Positions 46,780-60,470 are shown, numbered from the stretch's first letter. The stretch: 64,000 nt of DNA from Salminus brasiliensis (GCF_030463535.1 NC_132888.1:33006769-33070768), one strand, 5' to 3'. Translations and numbers: made by a program. Notes: generated from the letters alone by a model not told the origin.

Positions 46780-47345
46780 ACATTTTCAGTTCTTGTTTAG
46801 GTGATTTTTGCCTATTCCTTCTAGCAAATAGCTTCTAGTTCTGCAAGATTCTTGGACCATCTTGCATGCACTGCTTTTTTGAAGTCTATTAATAGATTTT
46901 TGATTATGTTTAGGTCAAAGATTATGAGGGTCAAAACTTTCAGCTTCCTTCTCTTTAGGTAGCTCATTGTGAATTGTGAAGTGTGTTTAGGTTCATTCTC
47001 CTGCTGTAGAGGCCACATTCTTTTTTATATTCAGCTTGTTTTCTTTCAGAATTTCCAGAATATGGCTGAGTCCATTCTTCTCTCTCACAGTGAAATGTTC
47101 CTCATGCCACTGGCTGCAATACAAGTCCAAAGCACCCATGAGTTTAACAGTTGGAGAGGTATTCTTTTCATTAAACTCTGCATCATATTTTCTCCAAACT
47201 TAACTCTGCTCATTGCAGACAAAAGGTTCTATATGAACTTCATCAGTCCACAGGGCTTGTTTCCACAATATATTTGTGTTTAGATGTTCTGAGACCAGCG
47301 GTTTCAGCCAGTAAACTGGTTTCAGGTGCCAAAGTTTTGGATGTG
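46780..47345 (-). mobile_element. Decayed Tc1-like transposase
   Basis: The - strand frame at 46,821-47,018 keeps QQENEPKHTSQF, a mutated form of the QQDNDPKHT motif, and a decayed region after it (FDLNIIKNL for PDLNPIENL). Here the first Asp reads Glu and the Glu of NPIEN reads Lys, so catalytic residues are lost. Confidence 0.75.
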
Positions 47346-49219
47346 CGCCACCTAGTGGTGTGGAGCAAAAAAGGGTGCAGTGTTTAATTACACAATAAAA
47401 GGAACTCTAAGGTGCCTTGGTGAAGACACTGCTATCTCTTTAATGGAAACTGTGCAAATACCATTGTTCAAGTGCAATCAAGCTTTAATCAAAAGTTTTA
47501 ATTCCCTATTTAATTTTTAATAAATGCTATAAAGAAACAGGAAGGGGTCACTTATTAAGGAAAAGTGCTGCCAATAATTCAGAACCTTTTTTATTATTTA
47601 TATTTACCTTTTTTGACAAGGCTTTAGCAAGTGTGTACACCAGATGATTTACTGACATTAAAAAAATAAAAGACTTATTGCTTTTTATACAGTTTTATTT
47701 CATTGGTCTTTCCTTTACAAGCACCGTTTGTCCTTTGAAAATATTTTATTTGAAATTACATATTACAGTTACTAAAACAAAAGACTTTTGCAGGTTTGTG
47801 CCTTTACATAAAAAAATTTAGCCATTCAATTGGATGGATTTATTGGTTTTCAGACCTCAGCTTGGATAACCTGGCATGGAGCATACAAAACATGCTGTTT
47901 ACATGCCACCTCACACTACTGCTTTAAAAAAGTGATGGAAATTCTTTCTTTATATTAGTCCTTTTTTAATAGTCATTGTGTTTGGGCTGTGGTGCTGTAT
48001 AGGGCAGCTTGGGATGAGTGCTCTTATCATTAAGGGGGAGAAGGAATGTCTGGCGTCCAGAGAGGGATATTTTACACCAGTGTTTCCTGATTGCTGTTCC
48101 TGGAGTTGTACTGCATTGCATGCACATTTTTGTGTTTTCCCAGTACGAACACTCATGTTACGCTCACGAAGGGCTTGTGAATTGGCTGTCAAGTTTTAGC
48201 AGTGAAAAACACAAACATGATTGGTGGGGGACTCAAGAGGTGGGATCACTTTAGACCTTCAAAAGTCCTTTTATTTGGTCAATACATCATGGTTCACAGA
48301 TGTGTCTCACTGTGGGGCAGGCACAAAGTGCTAATTGGTCTATCAACATAACATCTTTGTTGGCCATAGGTGGTTTGGCATGTGTGTGAGAGTGGGCTGA
48401 TTGATAGAGAGTGAAAGATAGTGAGGGTCAGAGTGTGAGGGACACAGAGAGATAAATTCAACAGACATACTGTCAGCAGATGCATGTGTTAGTATTGTGT
48501 GTTAGAAGGCCTAAAGCCTGAGGCTTGGTGTTATTATTATTATTATTATTATTATATAGTTTATTATATATACTATATTATATTAGTAGTATTGCCATAT
48601 CCAACTGATATACACATTTTATGTTTAAATTTAATAGGCATTTTAAAGTAGACAACACACCGTATACTCAAATAGTGCAGTATGTTCTTATTTTGTGTAC
48701 TGTCCCACTAACCTACCTGTACAAATGTAGGCATGTGTAATTCCATTCTATATCATACAGTGACAAATGTACATCTAGAATCTAGTTCTCATGTTCCACA
48801 TTGGATTGTAGCATCTGGATATCAGAAACAGCTGTTTTAGGGAATAATGGTTATTTTACTCTGCATCTCTGCATGTGTCACAAGCTGCTAGCACTTTGTT
48901 AACCACTAGAGGGAGATGTTGACTGCCACCAAAGAGCCATGCTTTCCGAAAACCTTAGTTTAGGTCCTTGGATACCGCTGCCCTGAACATATTCGTTTCC
49001 TCTGTTTCCAACACACCTGATGCTACTGATACACTTTTTACTGATTTTTAAGATCCATTTCTAAGGACTGGCATGGTCGAGCAGGACCAGGACAGAGAAT
49101 GTACTATTATACTTTACTGTATGTACTATTATGATATCTTCTAAGTATTGGAATCAGACATTTGTGTAATTGTGAGTGAATGATGAGGATCTTAGCTACA
49201 TAATAAAAAGCATGGTTCA

Positions 49220-49440
49220 AGAAAAAAACTGATTGGTAAATTGGTATTTCTTGCTCATGGGCTCCCCTTACAGAAAGGAAGTGTAATTCATGATTTGGGT
49301 CTCCCTAAAGGACACACCTTATACATGCATCTGTAAAAACTGAAAGAGACGGAACCAGCACCTCATGTGAAAGAGTAATATTACAGGATTTTTCACCAAT
49401 ATGACGATTTTCGCAGTGTTATGCAGTTTTTGTAGCTTTG
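49220..49440 (+). repeat. Unnamed 220-bp dispersed repeat, copy 1
   Basis: Shares 'ttggtatttcttgctc', 'gtaatattacaggatttttc' and 'acgattttcgcagtgttatgcagtt' (in shorter matched blocks) with 53,280-53,470 and 62,735-62,960. See the findings. Confidence 0.6.
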
Positions 49441-50939
49441 CCTTGCCCGCTTCGTAATCACATAGTGCAGTTGGCAGCATGCCGAGCCCAAAGTTACAAC
49501 TATAGAGACGCTATTCTTATTTTGAACAAGTCAGTGAAGCTGTTATTTTCCTGCGATCACATGCAATGCTTCCTACACTGGGAGGGTGAAGACCAACACA
49601 CACCTCCTTCAACACGTGCACACCTCCTTCGTCCCGTTTTCCGAACTACTGCCGACGCGCTCTGAGAAAAGCGTCATGTGCCAGCATTCCACTGAAGTGA
49701 TATCTACCCATCCTGGAGCCTCGGGGCCCAGGCTTTGTCTAATATTACATTTTGTTCAAAGATCTAAAACCATTCACAAATATGCAATAGTACAGTACAC
49801 AATTGTACAATAAAGAAAAGGAAAAAGTCTCTGTCTCTCTCTCGTTCACTTGAGATTCACTCAAGATTCCTCTCACACACTTCACAGCATTTCTCTCTTC
49901 TTGTCTTTCACATTAAGACCTCATAAAACCTCACCTGAAATTAAGTTAATTATTCTCATTAAAACTCTAAAGTTTAGATTACATTTAAATGGCTTAGAGG
50001 CTGTGTGTGTGCGTATTGCTACGGACTGCAGAACTTTGGTAATAACAATAATGATAACTATCCATTGCTCAAGTTTACAGCAAGCAGTGTTTACCTCATT
50101 AGCTAGCTCCTTTAATAAGTGCATCGCTAAAATAAATGATTCAGTAATGGGCACACACTCTTACACACACATTGCAGGCCAAAATCTGTTTTACTCTACT
50201 AATTATGAGTCATGGATGACTTGAGGGCTATGAATCAGATGTTAGTCACATATTCAATGCTGTCCAACAGTATCAGGCCAGTGATCGTTCAGCCTGAGCG
50301 GCCCGCCCGTCGGTCAATACTCGTCTGAAAGGCGAGGGCATACTCTCACTTACTGCTGTCGTGCTGGCCAAGCTGCCCGTAATTGTTTTGCAGGTGTAAG
50401 AATGGTGTTGACAATAATTGTTTTGCTGCAATAAAGAGCCGATGTGGCACTTGAGTGACATGGATTACTGTAGCGTGAGTGAGTCCATGGCTGTAAACAG
50501 AATGATTGGCACTGTGTGTCAAAAACACATACACACACACACCCTCACACATACACAAATGCACTAGCATGTTGTTTGGGACTTGAAATTATAACCATGA
50601 GATGATATTGATGATGTTCCGTGTGCAGCAGTGGTGTGTGTGTGTGCGGGTTTGTGCGTGTTTGTGTGACTGTGAGGGAGGGAGGCACTTGGGTTAAAAG
50701 GCTTTGCTATCTGTTCCGTCCGTGCAGTGGCCGCATTGTCTTGTGAATAGCCGAATTAAAGGACTTTGTCTCCTTTGTGAGGGTAATGGCCTCCTTCACA
50801 CAGACAGCTCAACAATGGACACCCATCCCTTCATCCCCTCCCTCATTCTCTCCCACTCCCTTTCTCACTCATCTTTCATCCCTCACTACACTGGGCAATT
50901 TTTCACCCTGTAGGAAAACATGATGCCCCCCCCCACACA

Positions 50940-51860
50940 CAGTGGCATGCGAAAATGTGGGCAAAATTTCTTGTACTGTTTAAAAGACAATCTAGTAAAC
51001 GATAATCTAATTATCCAAGAGGCATAAAGTTAAAGATGATACATTTCTTTAACATTTTAAGCAAATCAACTTTTCTTATTGTCTTTTTAATAAATCACAA
51101 AAAGGACAAGGGCCCAAAGCTAAAGTTTGGACACCCAGCATGGTCAGTATTTAACAACACTTTATAGCTTATGGACGCTCTTCTGACTCTCCTGATCTCC
51201 TTACAGTTCTTGTTTTGTTTTTTGTTTTGTAAAAGGCTTCTAGTTCCATGAGCTTCTTGGGCCATCCTGTATGCACTGCTCTTTTGAGGTCTAATTACAG
51301 ATTTTTATTGATTTGATGATATTTCAGTCAAGAGACTGTGAGGACCATGGCAAAATCTTCAGCTTGTGCATCTTGGCGTGGTCCATTGTGGATGTTGGGT
51401 GTGTTTTAGATCATTATCCTGCTGTATAAGCATCCTCTTTTCTTCTTTTTCATAGACAATAGCTTCTGCAATTTGTTGGTATAGACTCCTAGTTAAGTGT
51501 TCCCAGTGCCACTGGCTCCAACACAAGCCCAAAGCATGATCGACCCACCCTGTGGATAACATTTGACGGGGGGTTCTTTTCATGAAACTCTTTTTTTCTT
51601 TAAAAATGTCCTATTCAAAGTTGTATTTTTAACTTCATCTGACTTTTAAAGAATATATCTGTCTTGTTGAGATGTTCCTTTGATGCTGAATTTTGTATTG
51701 ATAATCAAGGAAGGAATCTACTGAAGATTCTCGAATGTATTTTGCAGATAAACAAGGGGTTTCATTTGCCTTTCAAGCAATCCCACAAGCAGTTTTCTCT
51801 AAAAGTGTTCATTATCTTCCAGACCTTTTCCTTTCTCTACATTACGAACTGAGATTGTTC
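50940..51860 (-). mobile_element. Decayed Tc1-like transposon
   Basis: The - strand keeps an LIQQDNDLKHT trace (within 51,359-51,583) and LTRSLYQQIAEAIV upstream of it. One end reads 'agtggcatgcgaaaatgtgg'. It is broken by frameshifts and related to the 46.8 kb copy. Confidence 0.65.
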
Positions 51861-53279
51861 GTAATAGCATTATCATGCTTTATGAGCTTTAACTGTTATA
51901 TTGTTCAGTGTTAGGCAGCTTCTTTGAGAATATTTATGAGGTTATATTAAAGGGAATATATAGTGTGCATTTTTATTATTTGGTCTTTTTTAACTCACTG
52001 ATTGACATTGAGATTTGAATGTGCATACTGTGTTTGATTTAGATGGAATGTCCACCAATTTTGAGAGCATTACATGTGTCTTTTCGTCTGTCCATTTAAC
52101 TTCCCCAGATGCCATTACCCCTTCAAGACTCTTCTCCAGCTTCTAATACCCCTTCAAGGACACCTGGTTGGACTCCCTTCACCTCACTGTGAATTACCCC
52201 GTAAGAAGATGGGATGTGGAGGGTGGGGAGGAAGAGTATCTACTAATCTTATCCTCAAGCATATGAAGATAAAGTCCTGAGTGAGGCAGGATCCGATCTT
52301 TATCTGCATCTCATAATGTGTTTCACCAGTGTTACAGAGCAAATCATTGCTGTGGTAATTTGAGACAATAATCAGATGGGCCAGGATAAGCAGGCAATTG
52401 ATTGGCCTCAGCTTCAAATTGGCACTTGTGTGTTGATGCAGGTACAAGGTAATGCAGGGGTCAGATGAGTGGTTAAAAAAGCACAGCCTTCTACTGTGGT
52501 GTTTGTGAATCCCTGAGATTAAGTAAATACTTTGAATGGGCTATTGATTTCTTCAAAGTAGCCATTTGAGTTGAACAGACCTGGTTGAATTGCCTGTTAC
52601 CACATGAAGTCATTAAATTTTTTTTAGGCTGAACAGACAAAGTGGTTCTAGGTTAAAAGGGTCATAAGAACATTAGGAGGAACAATGTTATGTGATAAAA
52701 TATTTGAGAATCAGGCACTGGGTGTTTGAGAATTGACCTGTTCATGTTACACATTGTCCCATTCATCCCATTCAATCTACTTTTTGTTGACTTTAACCTA
52801 AAAAAGGAATTCATGTGGCCACAACAGCAAGTTACTTAGTCTTACTTTATTCAATAAATACTTTGAATGAAAACAAAATTAGATTAGATGAACAAAAACA
52901 ATATTTTACATCAATTAAAAATCTCAGAAACACAAATTATTCCCTTTCATGTTTCATTTTTTTTACCATGTATTGAAAAGCTATAGTCTGCAACTGTTTG
53001 TCATAGTTTGTAAATGTGAAGTGCATTCTAAACAAAATAGTGCTTGAAATAACGGTGGAACCCTGTTTAAAAGGTTCTATAAAACATAGAATAGACAATG
53101 CAATAGAAGCTTTGCTTTTTAACAATTCAATTAAAAAGTAAATATATTTGCCAAATGTATGGAGATCCCGGGGCAAAAAAATTCTCTTCTTCAGTTCTTG
53201 CATAATGCTGCTTTATTGTGATCACGTAACCTACATGGTATCTGCAGTCTAATTCACTATTTCATACTGTTTTAAAATG

Positions 53280-53470
53280 TCAAAGCATTATTACACAAGA
53301 ATTGATATTTCTTGCTCCTGGGCTCCCAGTTGGGAAATGTAATTCTCGTGTTGAGCCACCAGTTAAGGACTCACTTCATGTTTTTTTGGACAAGCTAAGA
53401 GACACAGAAACATGGACTGATGTTGTAGGGTAATATAACAGGATAACAGGAGTCATCTGGAATACTGAAA
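53280..53470 (+). repeat. Unnamed 220-bp dispersed repeat, copy 2
   Basis: Begins 'gatatttcttgctcctgggc' and continues with 'agagacacagaaacatggac' and 'gggtaatataacagg', parallel to copies at 49.2 and 62.7 kb. Confidence 0.6.
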
Positions 53471-53667
53471 GATCAATATTTCTCCAATTACATTTTCTGA
53501 GCAGTATAAAATGTTTTATATAGTAATGTAAAAGTGTTATTGAACAATTCAAAGGGTTCTTTGACTTGTCATGTATCTAGATAAAACCATTTTTTTTAAA
53601 AAGAGCCCTTGAGCCCTTCTATGCTCTCCATAGAATCCTCTCAGAACTAATTCTTTATTTTCTCAGA

Positions 53668-54140
53668 GTAAATGGTCACCCAGCCCAACCTGCTAAAAGA
53701 TTGCTCGCTGAGGTGCCCTCTACCTGCATCAGACCGGCTGCCACCTACCAGTACAACCAGCAGGCCTTGCCCCCACAAACACCCATGACAGACAAGCGGC
53801 ACACCCTCCTACCACTGCTACCTGCCTAATGACCATGTTAAAACCTAAATGGAGTCTTAACTATCTGCCACTATTAATGTTACCACTATTATCTATCATT
53901 ACTCTCATTACTCTTACCACTGCCATGACTATATTAAGTTCTACTACACCATGATTATTATATTATGATTATGATCAGAACAGTTCAACAGTCTAGATGG
54001 TTTGGTAACTTTTATCAATAATTTGTAAATAGTTCTGACCAGAGGAGGATGGGACCCCCTTGTGAGTCTTGGTTCCTCCCGAGGTTTCTTCCTCCAGCTC
54101 TGAGGGAGTTTTTCCTTGCCACTGTCGCCAATTTGACTTG
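53668..54140 (+). repeat. Dispersed retroelement-like 3' region, copy B
   Basis: The same block order as 35,937-36,545, including 'cctctacctgcatcagacc', 'cttaactatctgccactatt' and 'tgaccagaggaggatgggac', then 'gttcctcccgaggtttcttc' and 'gggagtttttccttgccact'. Confidence 0.6.
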
Positions 54141-54710
54141 ACTTGACTTAACTTGACCCACAGAACCCCTTGTTAAAGGGGGATATGAAGGAATGATGCT
54201 GCCCTGTGTTGTTTTTATATATGATTTTGGGTTCCCTGGTGATCCCTGGTGGTCACTTGAGAGAACTAAACAGAATAAAAACTGCTATACCACTGAAGCC
54301 AACTCGATCCATTAAGCATTAGCAATATCATGTAAAGACCAGGAGTGTTATGGATGCTTTTTCATGGGATTAGGGTAGCAGAGACTTCGCACTCAGAAAA
54401 AAAAATCTTCTAATTTTGAAGGAAGCTTTGGGTATTACTTCTTCTCAACAAACTGGTGAAGTGAGCATATTCCTCTTTTTATAATGTAAATGGAGGGTGG
54501 TGTGAGTGTGAGTCTGTTTTTGGAGTGGGTGCAGCTGGCTAGTGGGTCAGTAATGCATTGTAATAATCATTTTCTGAGAGGAGATATCAGAGCAAATAGA
54601 AACTTCATTACTTTACTGCAGAAATCGCTTCCTTAATCTCTGGATATATCAGTTAAACACACACAGAAAATCACTCCCATCGTCAGCCGTTAAACACACA
54701 CTGTGCTGAA

Positions 54711-54833
54711 ATGAGGCTTTCAGCGCTCACTGCTCTCCTCCTGCTTCCTCTCATCACCCATGATGCCTTGCCAATCTACTATGATAATGGGTTATGTAAA
54801 TCATATGTAAATACAGCTAATGGATGTGTTTAA
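54711..54833 (+). CDS. Short signal-peptide-like ORF, uncertain
   Basis: ATG at 54,711 opens MRLSALTALLLLPLITHDAL, then PIYYDNGLC, and stops after 40 codons. The first 17 residues look like a secretion signal. I recognise no family. A weak GT (TTAT|gtaaat) lies near codon 29, so it could be a first exon, but no downstream partner is seen. Could easily be chance. Confidence 0.15.
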   Translation: MRLSALTALLLLPLITHDALPIYYDNGLCKSYVNTANGCV

Positions 54834-55079
54834 TTCGGTGAGTTTTAGACTAGTCTGGGTATCGTCAACATGACAAATTAGGAAGAGTCAGAGATAGAGA
54901 GAGTGACAGTTTTTCATTGTTGTAGCGAAATTAGGTCTTAGTACATAATTTCGTGTCAAATCACTGACTGGCGATATGTGCACAAAGATATGCTAAACCA
55001 GCACCTTTGATATTGCCTTGTATGTCATGCAGTAGTTTCATCATTTTAAACTTGAAATAGCATTTAATAGCTATGAAAA

Positions 55080-55720
55080 TGGTGGTCAAATTCATACCAC
55101 AACAAACGAAGCAGACAAAACACATACAGAACATATAGAACACAAAAGCAAACAGCGAAAACGCAAACAAATATGAAGGTGAATGCACAAACATGCACTT
55201 TGAGTTAGCAGTCTCTCTTTTGTAAGTGCGTTTGCTCTTATGTTTGCAGTCTCACTTTCGTACTTGTGTTCTCTGTTTTGTGTTTGAGTTCTCTATTTTG
55301 AATTTGTGTTTTCTCTTTTGTAAGTGTGTTTTCTCATTCATATTTGCGTTCTCTCTTTCATGTTTGTGTTTTCTCTTTTGTAAGCGTGTTTTCTTATTCG
55401 TAAGTGTGCTGTTACAATAGACACAATTGTGTGTTTTTCTTTCCTATTGGTGATCTCTGTTTCCCATTTGTGTGCCTATTTTCATATATGCATTCTGCTT
55501 TTTGGATTTGCTTTTTGGATCTCTTTTATATTTGCATTGTATTTGCATTCTCCTTTTCTCTATTTCTCTTTTTCTCGTTTTTGCATTCTTGCTTTTGTTT
55601 TTACGTTTTCTCTTTTGTATATATTTGTGTTCTCTCTATTGTATTTCGACTCTCTCTTTTGTATTTGCATTCTCTCTTTTATATTTGTGTTTTCTCTTTT
55701 GTAAGTGGTTTTCTTGCAAA
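55080..55720. repeat. Degenerate minisatellite with an inversion point
   Basis: Imperfect units of roughly 20-25 bp resembling 'gtgttctctcttttgtattt' repeat more than 15 times over 55,205-55,720. The 55,085-55,175 stretch carries the same type of unit in reverse-complement orientation ('aacacaaaagcaaacagcga'). The Phe/Cys-rich open frames of up to 158 codons follow from the repeat and are not genes. Confidence 0.7.
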
Positions 55721-57837
55721 GGGCAGAGCTTTATCGAGGCCATATCAAGACATTGGTATACACATTACAAATTTAAATAGCCCTATCATGTCTGTGGTGT
55801 TTAATTTTTTCCATAATTTGAATCTTGTAGGTTGTATATTGTGTCAAAAGTTTATGCTGAACAGAAATGCACCAAAATGACAAACTGCACTTTAGCATTG
55901 CTTCCAAATTTAGCATAGTTCCACATTATCTGTTAAATCTGTCAATAGGCCTGTTCAATATTCAAATAAATATTTCTTTAGTTTTTGTAACTTCAACGTG
56001 TAATTTCAAACTTATAATAATCAGCTGTTAACTTACTTATAATTAACAACAGTCTACATATGTAGACATTTATGCAAAAATATACATTCCTCCACAGAGC
56101 ATGGAAGCATGACAGGACTGGTTTTCCATAGTAACATATTTGACACGCAGTAGTAATCTTATAGCATGATACACCCCATATTTAGCTTTTAATTTTTGTA
56201 TAGTTTTGGTATGTGTTATGTACATTTTTTAGTATTATTGGACTGGTGACAGAATAAATTGTGTATAGTCCCAGGTGCTGTGTCACAGATGCACACAAAC
56301 ACATACACAGATTTAATGAGCCGAAGAGGAAACATAGCTTTAGGGCTAAGCCAGAGGGTTGCTACCTGCTGAGACAGATAGCAAACAATCACACACACTA
56401 ACACATTCCATCTCTAAGGTCACTCTATGAAAATGGTAGTAATGGTATGATTAAATGCATACATACAAGACAAACACAAAGATTGCCTTCATTTACTGTA
56501 TGTGCAATGTAATAATAACACATCCTATAACTATTATATGTAGAGGGTGGTGACAAATTATAGGTGGACCAGAATGCCAACATTATCATATTTTCTTTGG
56601 CATAGTTAAATAAGTTAAATAATGGGAGTTCAGTACTGGCATACTGTCAACCTTAAAATAAAGGTGGTGGTCTCCTTCAAAAAGCTATAAGCTAAAGCAG
56701 CATAACGAAAGCGGCTTGAAAACAGGCCCATTCCAAAATCACAACACTATTGTGAAAGAGTCTTGAATCTTAATATTTATGGACCACTAGTGAAGTGAGA
56801 AGTGGGAAGCGGAAAATGCTAGATATGGTAATAGGCCTTATGATCCAGGCTTTTTACTTTGTCTGTGTCCAAAGAAGGGGAGCTCAAACTCGGCATACAA
56901 TGAAATGAAAGCCAGATGGAGCATATGGGGATCCACGCTAGTTTGTGTCACGATGCCATTAGGAAAAAGCTACGTTACTGGGCAATAGATGGCAGGAGCT
57001 ACAGTCACTAAATCTGCTCAACTGGCCATGGTTTCCATAGGGACAGATATTTTTGTGACATCTGCATTTAGATCTATGGGAGAGACATCAGTAAATTGGT
57101 TATAAATTGAGGTCAATGGCAGAGATTAAGTGAGTGTGATGATTATGCGTTCGTGTGATATATAATCTGCAAGTGACTAAGGTTGTCAAATGCAGGACGT
57201 GATCAGACTGTGTCAGCAAGAACAGTACATCCATAATTATTATAGCAGGACTTCAGAGCACAAATACCTCATTACAAATACAAATGCACATTTGAGAGTT
57301 CAGTGGTGTAAAAACGTCTGCCACTGAATTATAAAGATGGGGAAACAAGTGGTACAGTTCAATATGTCACTCCTCACCATATTTTCCACAAGTAAGTGCT
57401 GGGGCAGCTGATGACACAAGGTATGTGAGGGAGTGAATGGGCGAGTGGATGAGTGATCGATCTTGTTTCTGGAAATGTTTCAGATTGTAGTTCCAACTCT
57501 AAGCTATCTCACCTGATCCATCGCTTTAGTGCCTTCAGATGTTAGATATTAGCTGAATAAGGTTCTGAATTTGGGTTGGAGGTGAAACCTGCAAGAAGGT
57601 AGATCTCCAGCAGGAAGGTTTGTGACCACTAGTACACACCAAGAGAACAGTGTGGAGAGCAGAACTCATGCAACAATATGGTACCGGGAGCATTTTACTG
57701 ACATAGTTTGAGTTCCCTTTTCCCTTATTAGATTGTCACTGGCGATCAATACAAAGTCCCTCTGACTAATCACCATTTTCCTGTGATGAAACATTTCTGA
57801 TTGTAATTGTAATGGTTTCTGTCAGGAAGACAATTCT

Positions 57838-58145
57838 ACCAATCCAGGCTTTTTTCTGTCCTGGCACCAAAGTGGTGGAACGAACTTCCCCTGGGTGTCC
57901 GAACAGCCGAGTCGCTCGCTGTCTTCAAATGCAGACTGAAGACCCACCTCTTCCGAGAATACTTGGACGAATAGAAGAGTACTATGGTCACCTTATTCAC
58001 TTGTGTTTAGTAATGTCTAAGCTTAGAGGTATCTTTGAACTATTAGTCTATGCTAACTAGCTGAGGTTATTCTTGGGTAAACAGTGAAGCACTTTGTCGC
58101 TCTGGATAAGAGCGTCTGCTAAATGCTATAAATGTAATGTAAATG
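57838..58145 (+). mobile_element. L2-like LINE tail
   Basis: Closely matches the last 300 bases of the LINE at 37.7-38.5 kb: 'gtggtggaacgaacttcccc', 'gactgaagacccacctcttc', then 'gctctggataagagcgtctg' and an 'aatgtaatgtaaatg' end. Only the final codons of ORF2 and the 3' UTR are present. Confidence 0.85.
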
Positions 58146-59289
58146 CAATCCACATGGCACAAAGGGTTACTGAATGGTGTAATGAGTATGAAAATAACAA
58201 ATTTAAACATTGTTCATATATAAAAACAACCCAGGGCAGCATCATACCTTCATATCACCCTTTAACAAGGGGTTCTTTATAGGTCCTTTTAAAAATACAG
58301 TGGTTTTGTCTAGATGCATGACAAATTTTACAAATTGGTGTACATTTTAGGACATCCTCAGACCAGCGTCAGGACCCAGGTATAGAAAGAATGGCATCAT
58401 TCCTCGTACTAAACAACAAATTACGATTCTTTTTTCATATGGATACATGTAAAAGAAAAGGAGAGAATGAATTAGTTTTCTTGTGTTCACAACACATAGA
58501 AAATGATGAAGCAAATGAACAATAATGTGAGCACAATTATTTTTACCCATGTTCCCATGTGAGAGCATGTGAAGGGGAGTCGGAATTCAGCACAACACCT
58601 GTACAATTGTTGGATTGACCGACCGAGTTTACATATCTGCCTTTGGCCTTTGGTGTTCTCAGAAAGCAATCATTGAATAGATCATTTAATGTTCAACTGT
58701 CAACATTACCTTCAATCAACAGTACAATCTAATGTTCAATCATCATCACTTTTGCACCCTTAATTATTATTGAAAAAATATTGAAAATGTAACACAGCAT
58801 CAACATAAAACCAACACTACTTCAATCATCTTTAAACCATATAAAAATCCTATTAATGCAGTGAAACCTGTTCAATGAGCCCTGTTTTATGTGTAGCAAG
58901 GGTCATTTTGTGAAAAGCAGAATAGGGAGTGAAAAGTGAAATGTAGAATTTTTATTTTTCAGAAATATCAGTAGTGGAATAGAATTTGCCTTAATATATG
59001 CATAAATACATTTCTGTAAATAAATACAGACATTATGTATACACACTTGTCCCAAACAAACAATTTTTAATCTTAATAAAGCTTTGAACTTCTCTCAATA
59101 CTTGAACTACTAATTAAAAGTTGTTTGCTGCAAAATTATTACTACCAGATTAAAAACTTTTTTTACATTTAGAAATGTATATTCAGTGCCATTGCTGCCA
59201 AGGGTAGGAACCAGCTACTTTCATCCATACTGATATCAAAATTTCAACCTCAACCAAAATTATTATTCTGATCAAAAATCAACAGTGTA

Positions 59290-59630
59290 TCAACATCACT
59301 TTGCGAAGAAATGGGCAAACACAAGAATCTGAGACACTTTGACAAGGGACAAATTTTAATGACTAGATCACTGGATCAGAGCATATCTAAAACATTGGGC
59401 AGGTTTTGTGGGTTGTTTCTTGTACGCAGGGGTCAGTACCTTTCAAAAGTGCTCCAAGCAAGAATAATCAGTGAACCAGTGATTGATCATAGGCACCTAA
59501 GACCTTCAGAGGTCTTGTGGAGTCTGTGCCTTTACTGGTCAGATCTCTTGGGGTGGCACAAAGAGCACCTACTCAATATTAGGCAGGTGTTGCTAATGTT
59601 GTGGTTGATCGGTGTAAAGTATATTCAACT
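59290..59630 (+). mobile_element. Internally deleted Tc1-like element
   Basis: The left part reads 'gacactttgacaagggacaa' (an N-terminal transposase region of the group also at 17.0 kb). The right part ends 'ttgtggttgatcggtgtaaa', a usual terminus for that group. Catalytic regions are missing. Confidence 0.55.
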
Positions 59631-60229
59631 TAATCACTACTTCACTGTTTTGTGTGTTTAGGGCAATTATTAATAAAGAAACAGTGTTGTTTTTGTTACA
59701 GTGCTTCTAAAGGAGCAGTCAGTTCGGTAGCACTTTATTTTAATATTACAATATCTCAATCACTTTGAAAAGATGAGACTTGATCATCTATTCATCTAAT
59801 GTATAATAAAAATTATAAAACAAGAAAAACGGATTAGTACTGAGTGGATGTTTCAGAAGCTGGAAAGTGGATTGATAAAGCGAATATTTTTGTCTTTGTA
59901 GGTGAGTAAGCAAGTCAGCATTGGTCTTAATATGTTTAGAATTATTAATATGTGTTTAGAATAAAAAAGATGTGGTTGTGCTGTGCATTGTTTTAATGGA
60001 ATGGCCATATTTATGCAGATGTGATTTGTTTTCCCTACTTATTGATTGGTCACAAAAACAGCCTCTATCAGAGTCCCACCCAACTCAAATGCAACAGAAG
60101 AAAAACACAAAGTGTTCAGTAAGTAAAGTCATGCAGACCTGTGTTGAGCAATATCCATCTGTACTGTGAAGCACCTTTGCAGTACTTTGCAGCATTTAAT
60201 TGAATCTGAGCAGAAGGTTTAGTTTTTCA

Positions 60230-60470
60230 TCTGCAGTTGTATCAACAACATTGGTTCAGTTCCATTAGCAGCCATACAAAGTCAATGCCATAATAATGCC
60301 TCCACCATGTTTGACAGATGCGGAAGTATGCTTCAGATCATGAACTCTTCCTTTCCTTCTCCATGCTCCATGTTTCATCAGTCCAAAGAATCTTGTTCCA
60401 GAACTGAGAAGACTTCAGTCTGACTGTTACCTGAGTTTCTGCATGTTACCAATAGTTTGCATATTAAAGT
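60230..60470 (-). mobile_element. Tc1-like transposase fragment
   Basis: 'aatgcctccaccatgtttga' and 'catcagtccaaagaatcttg' are reverse complements of conserved Tc1-group transposase codons (HGGG and FFGPM-type regions). No intact frame is present. Confidence 0.5.

Noticed and set aside
50704..50913. 69-codon frame with a Ser/His-rich segment
   Set aside because: Low-complexity 'ctcactccctttctcact' sequence. No splice or homology support.
55226..55880. Overlapping Phe/Cys/Leu-rich frames up to 158 codons resembling membrane proteins
   Set aside because: They arise from the T-rich minisatellite in several frames at once, which a real gene would not do.
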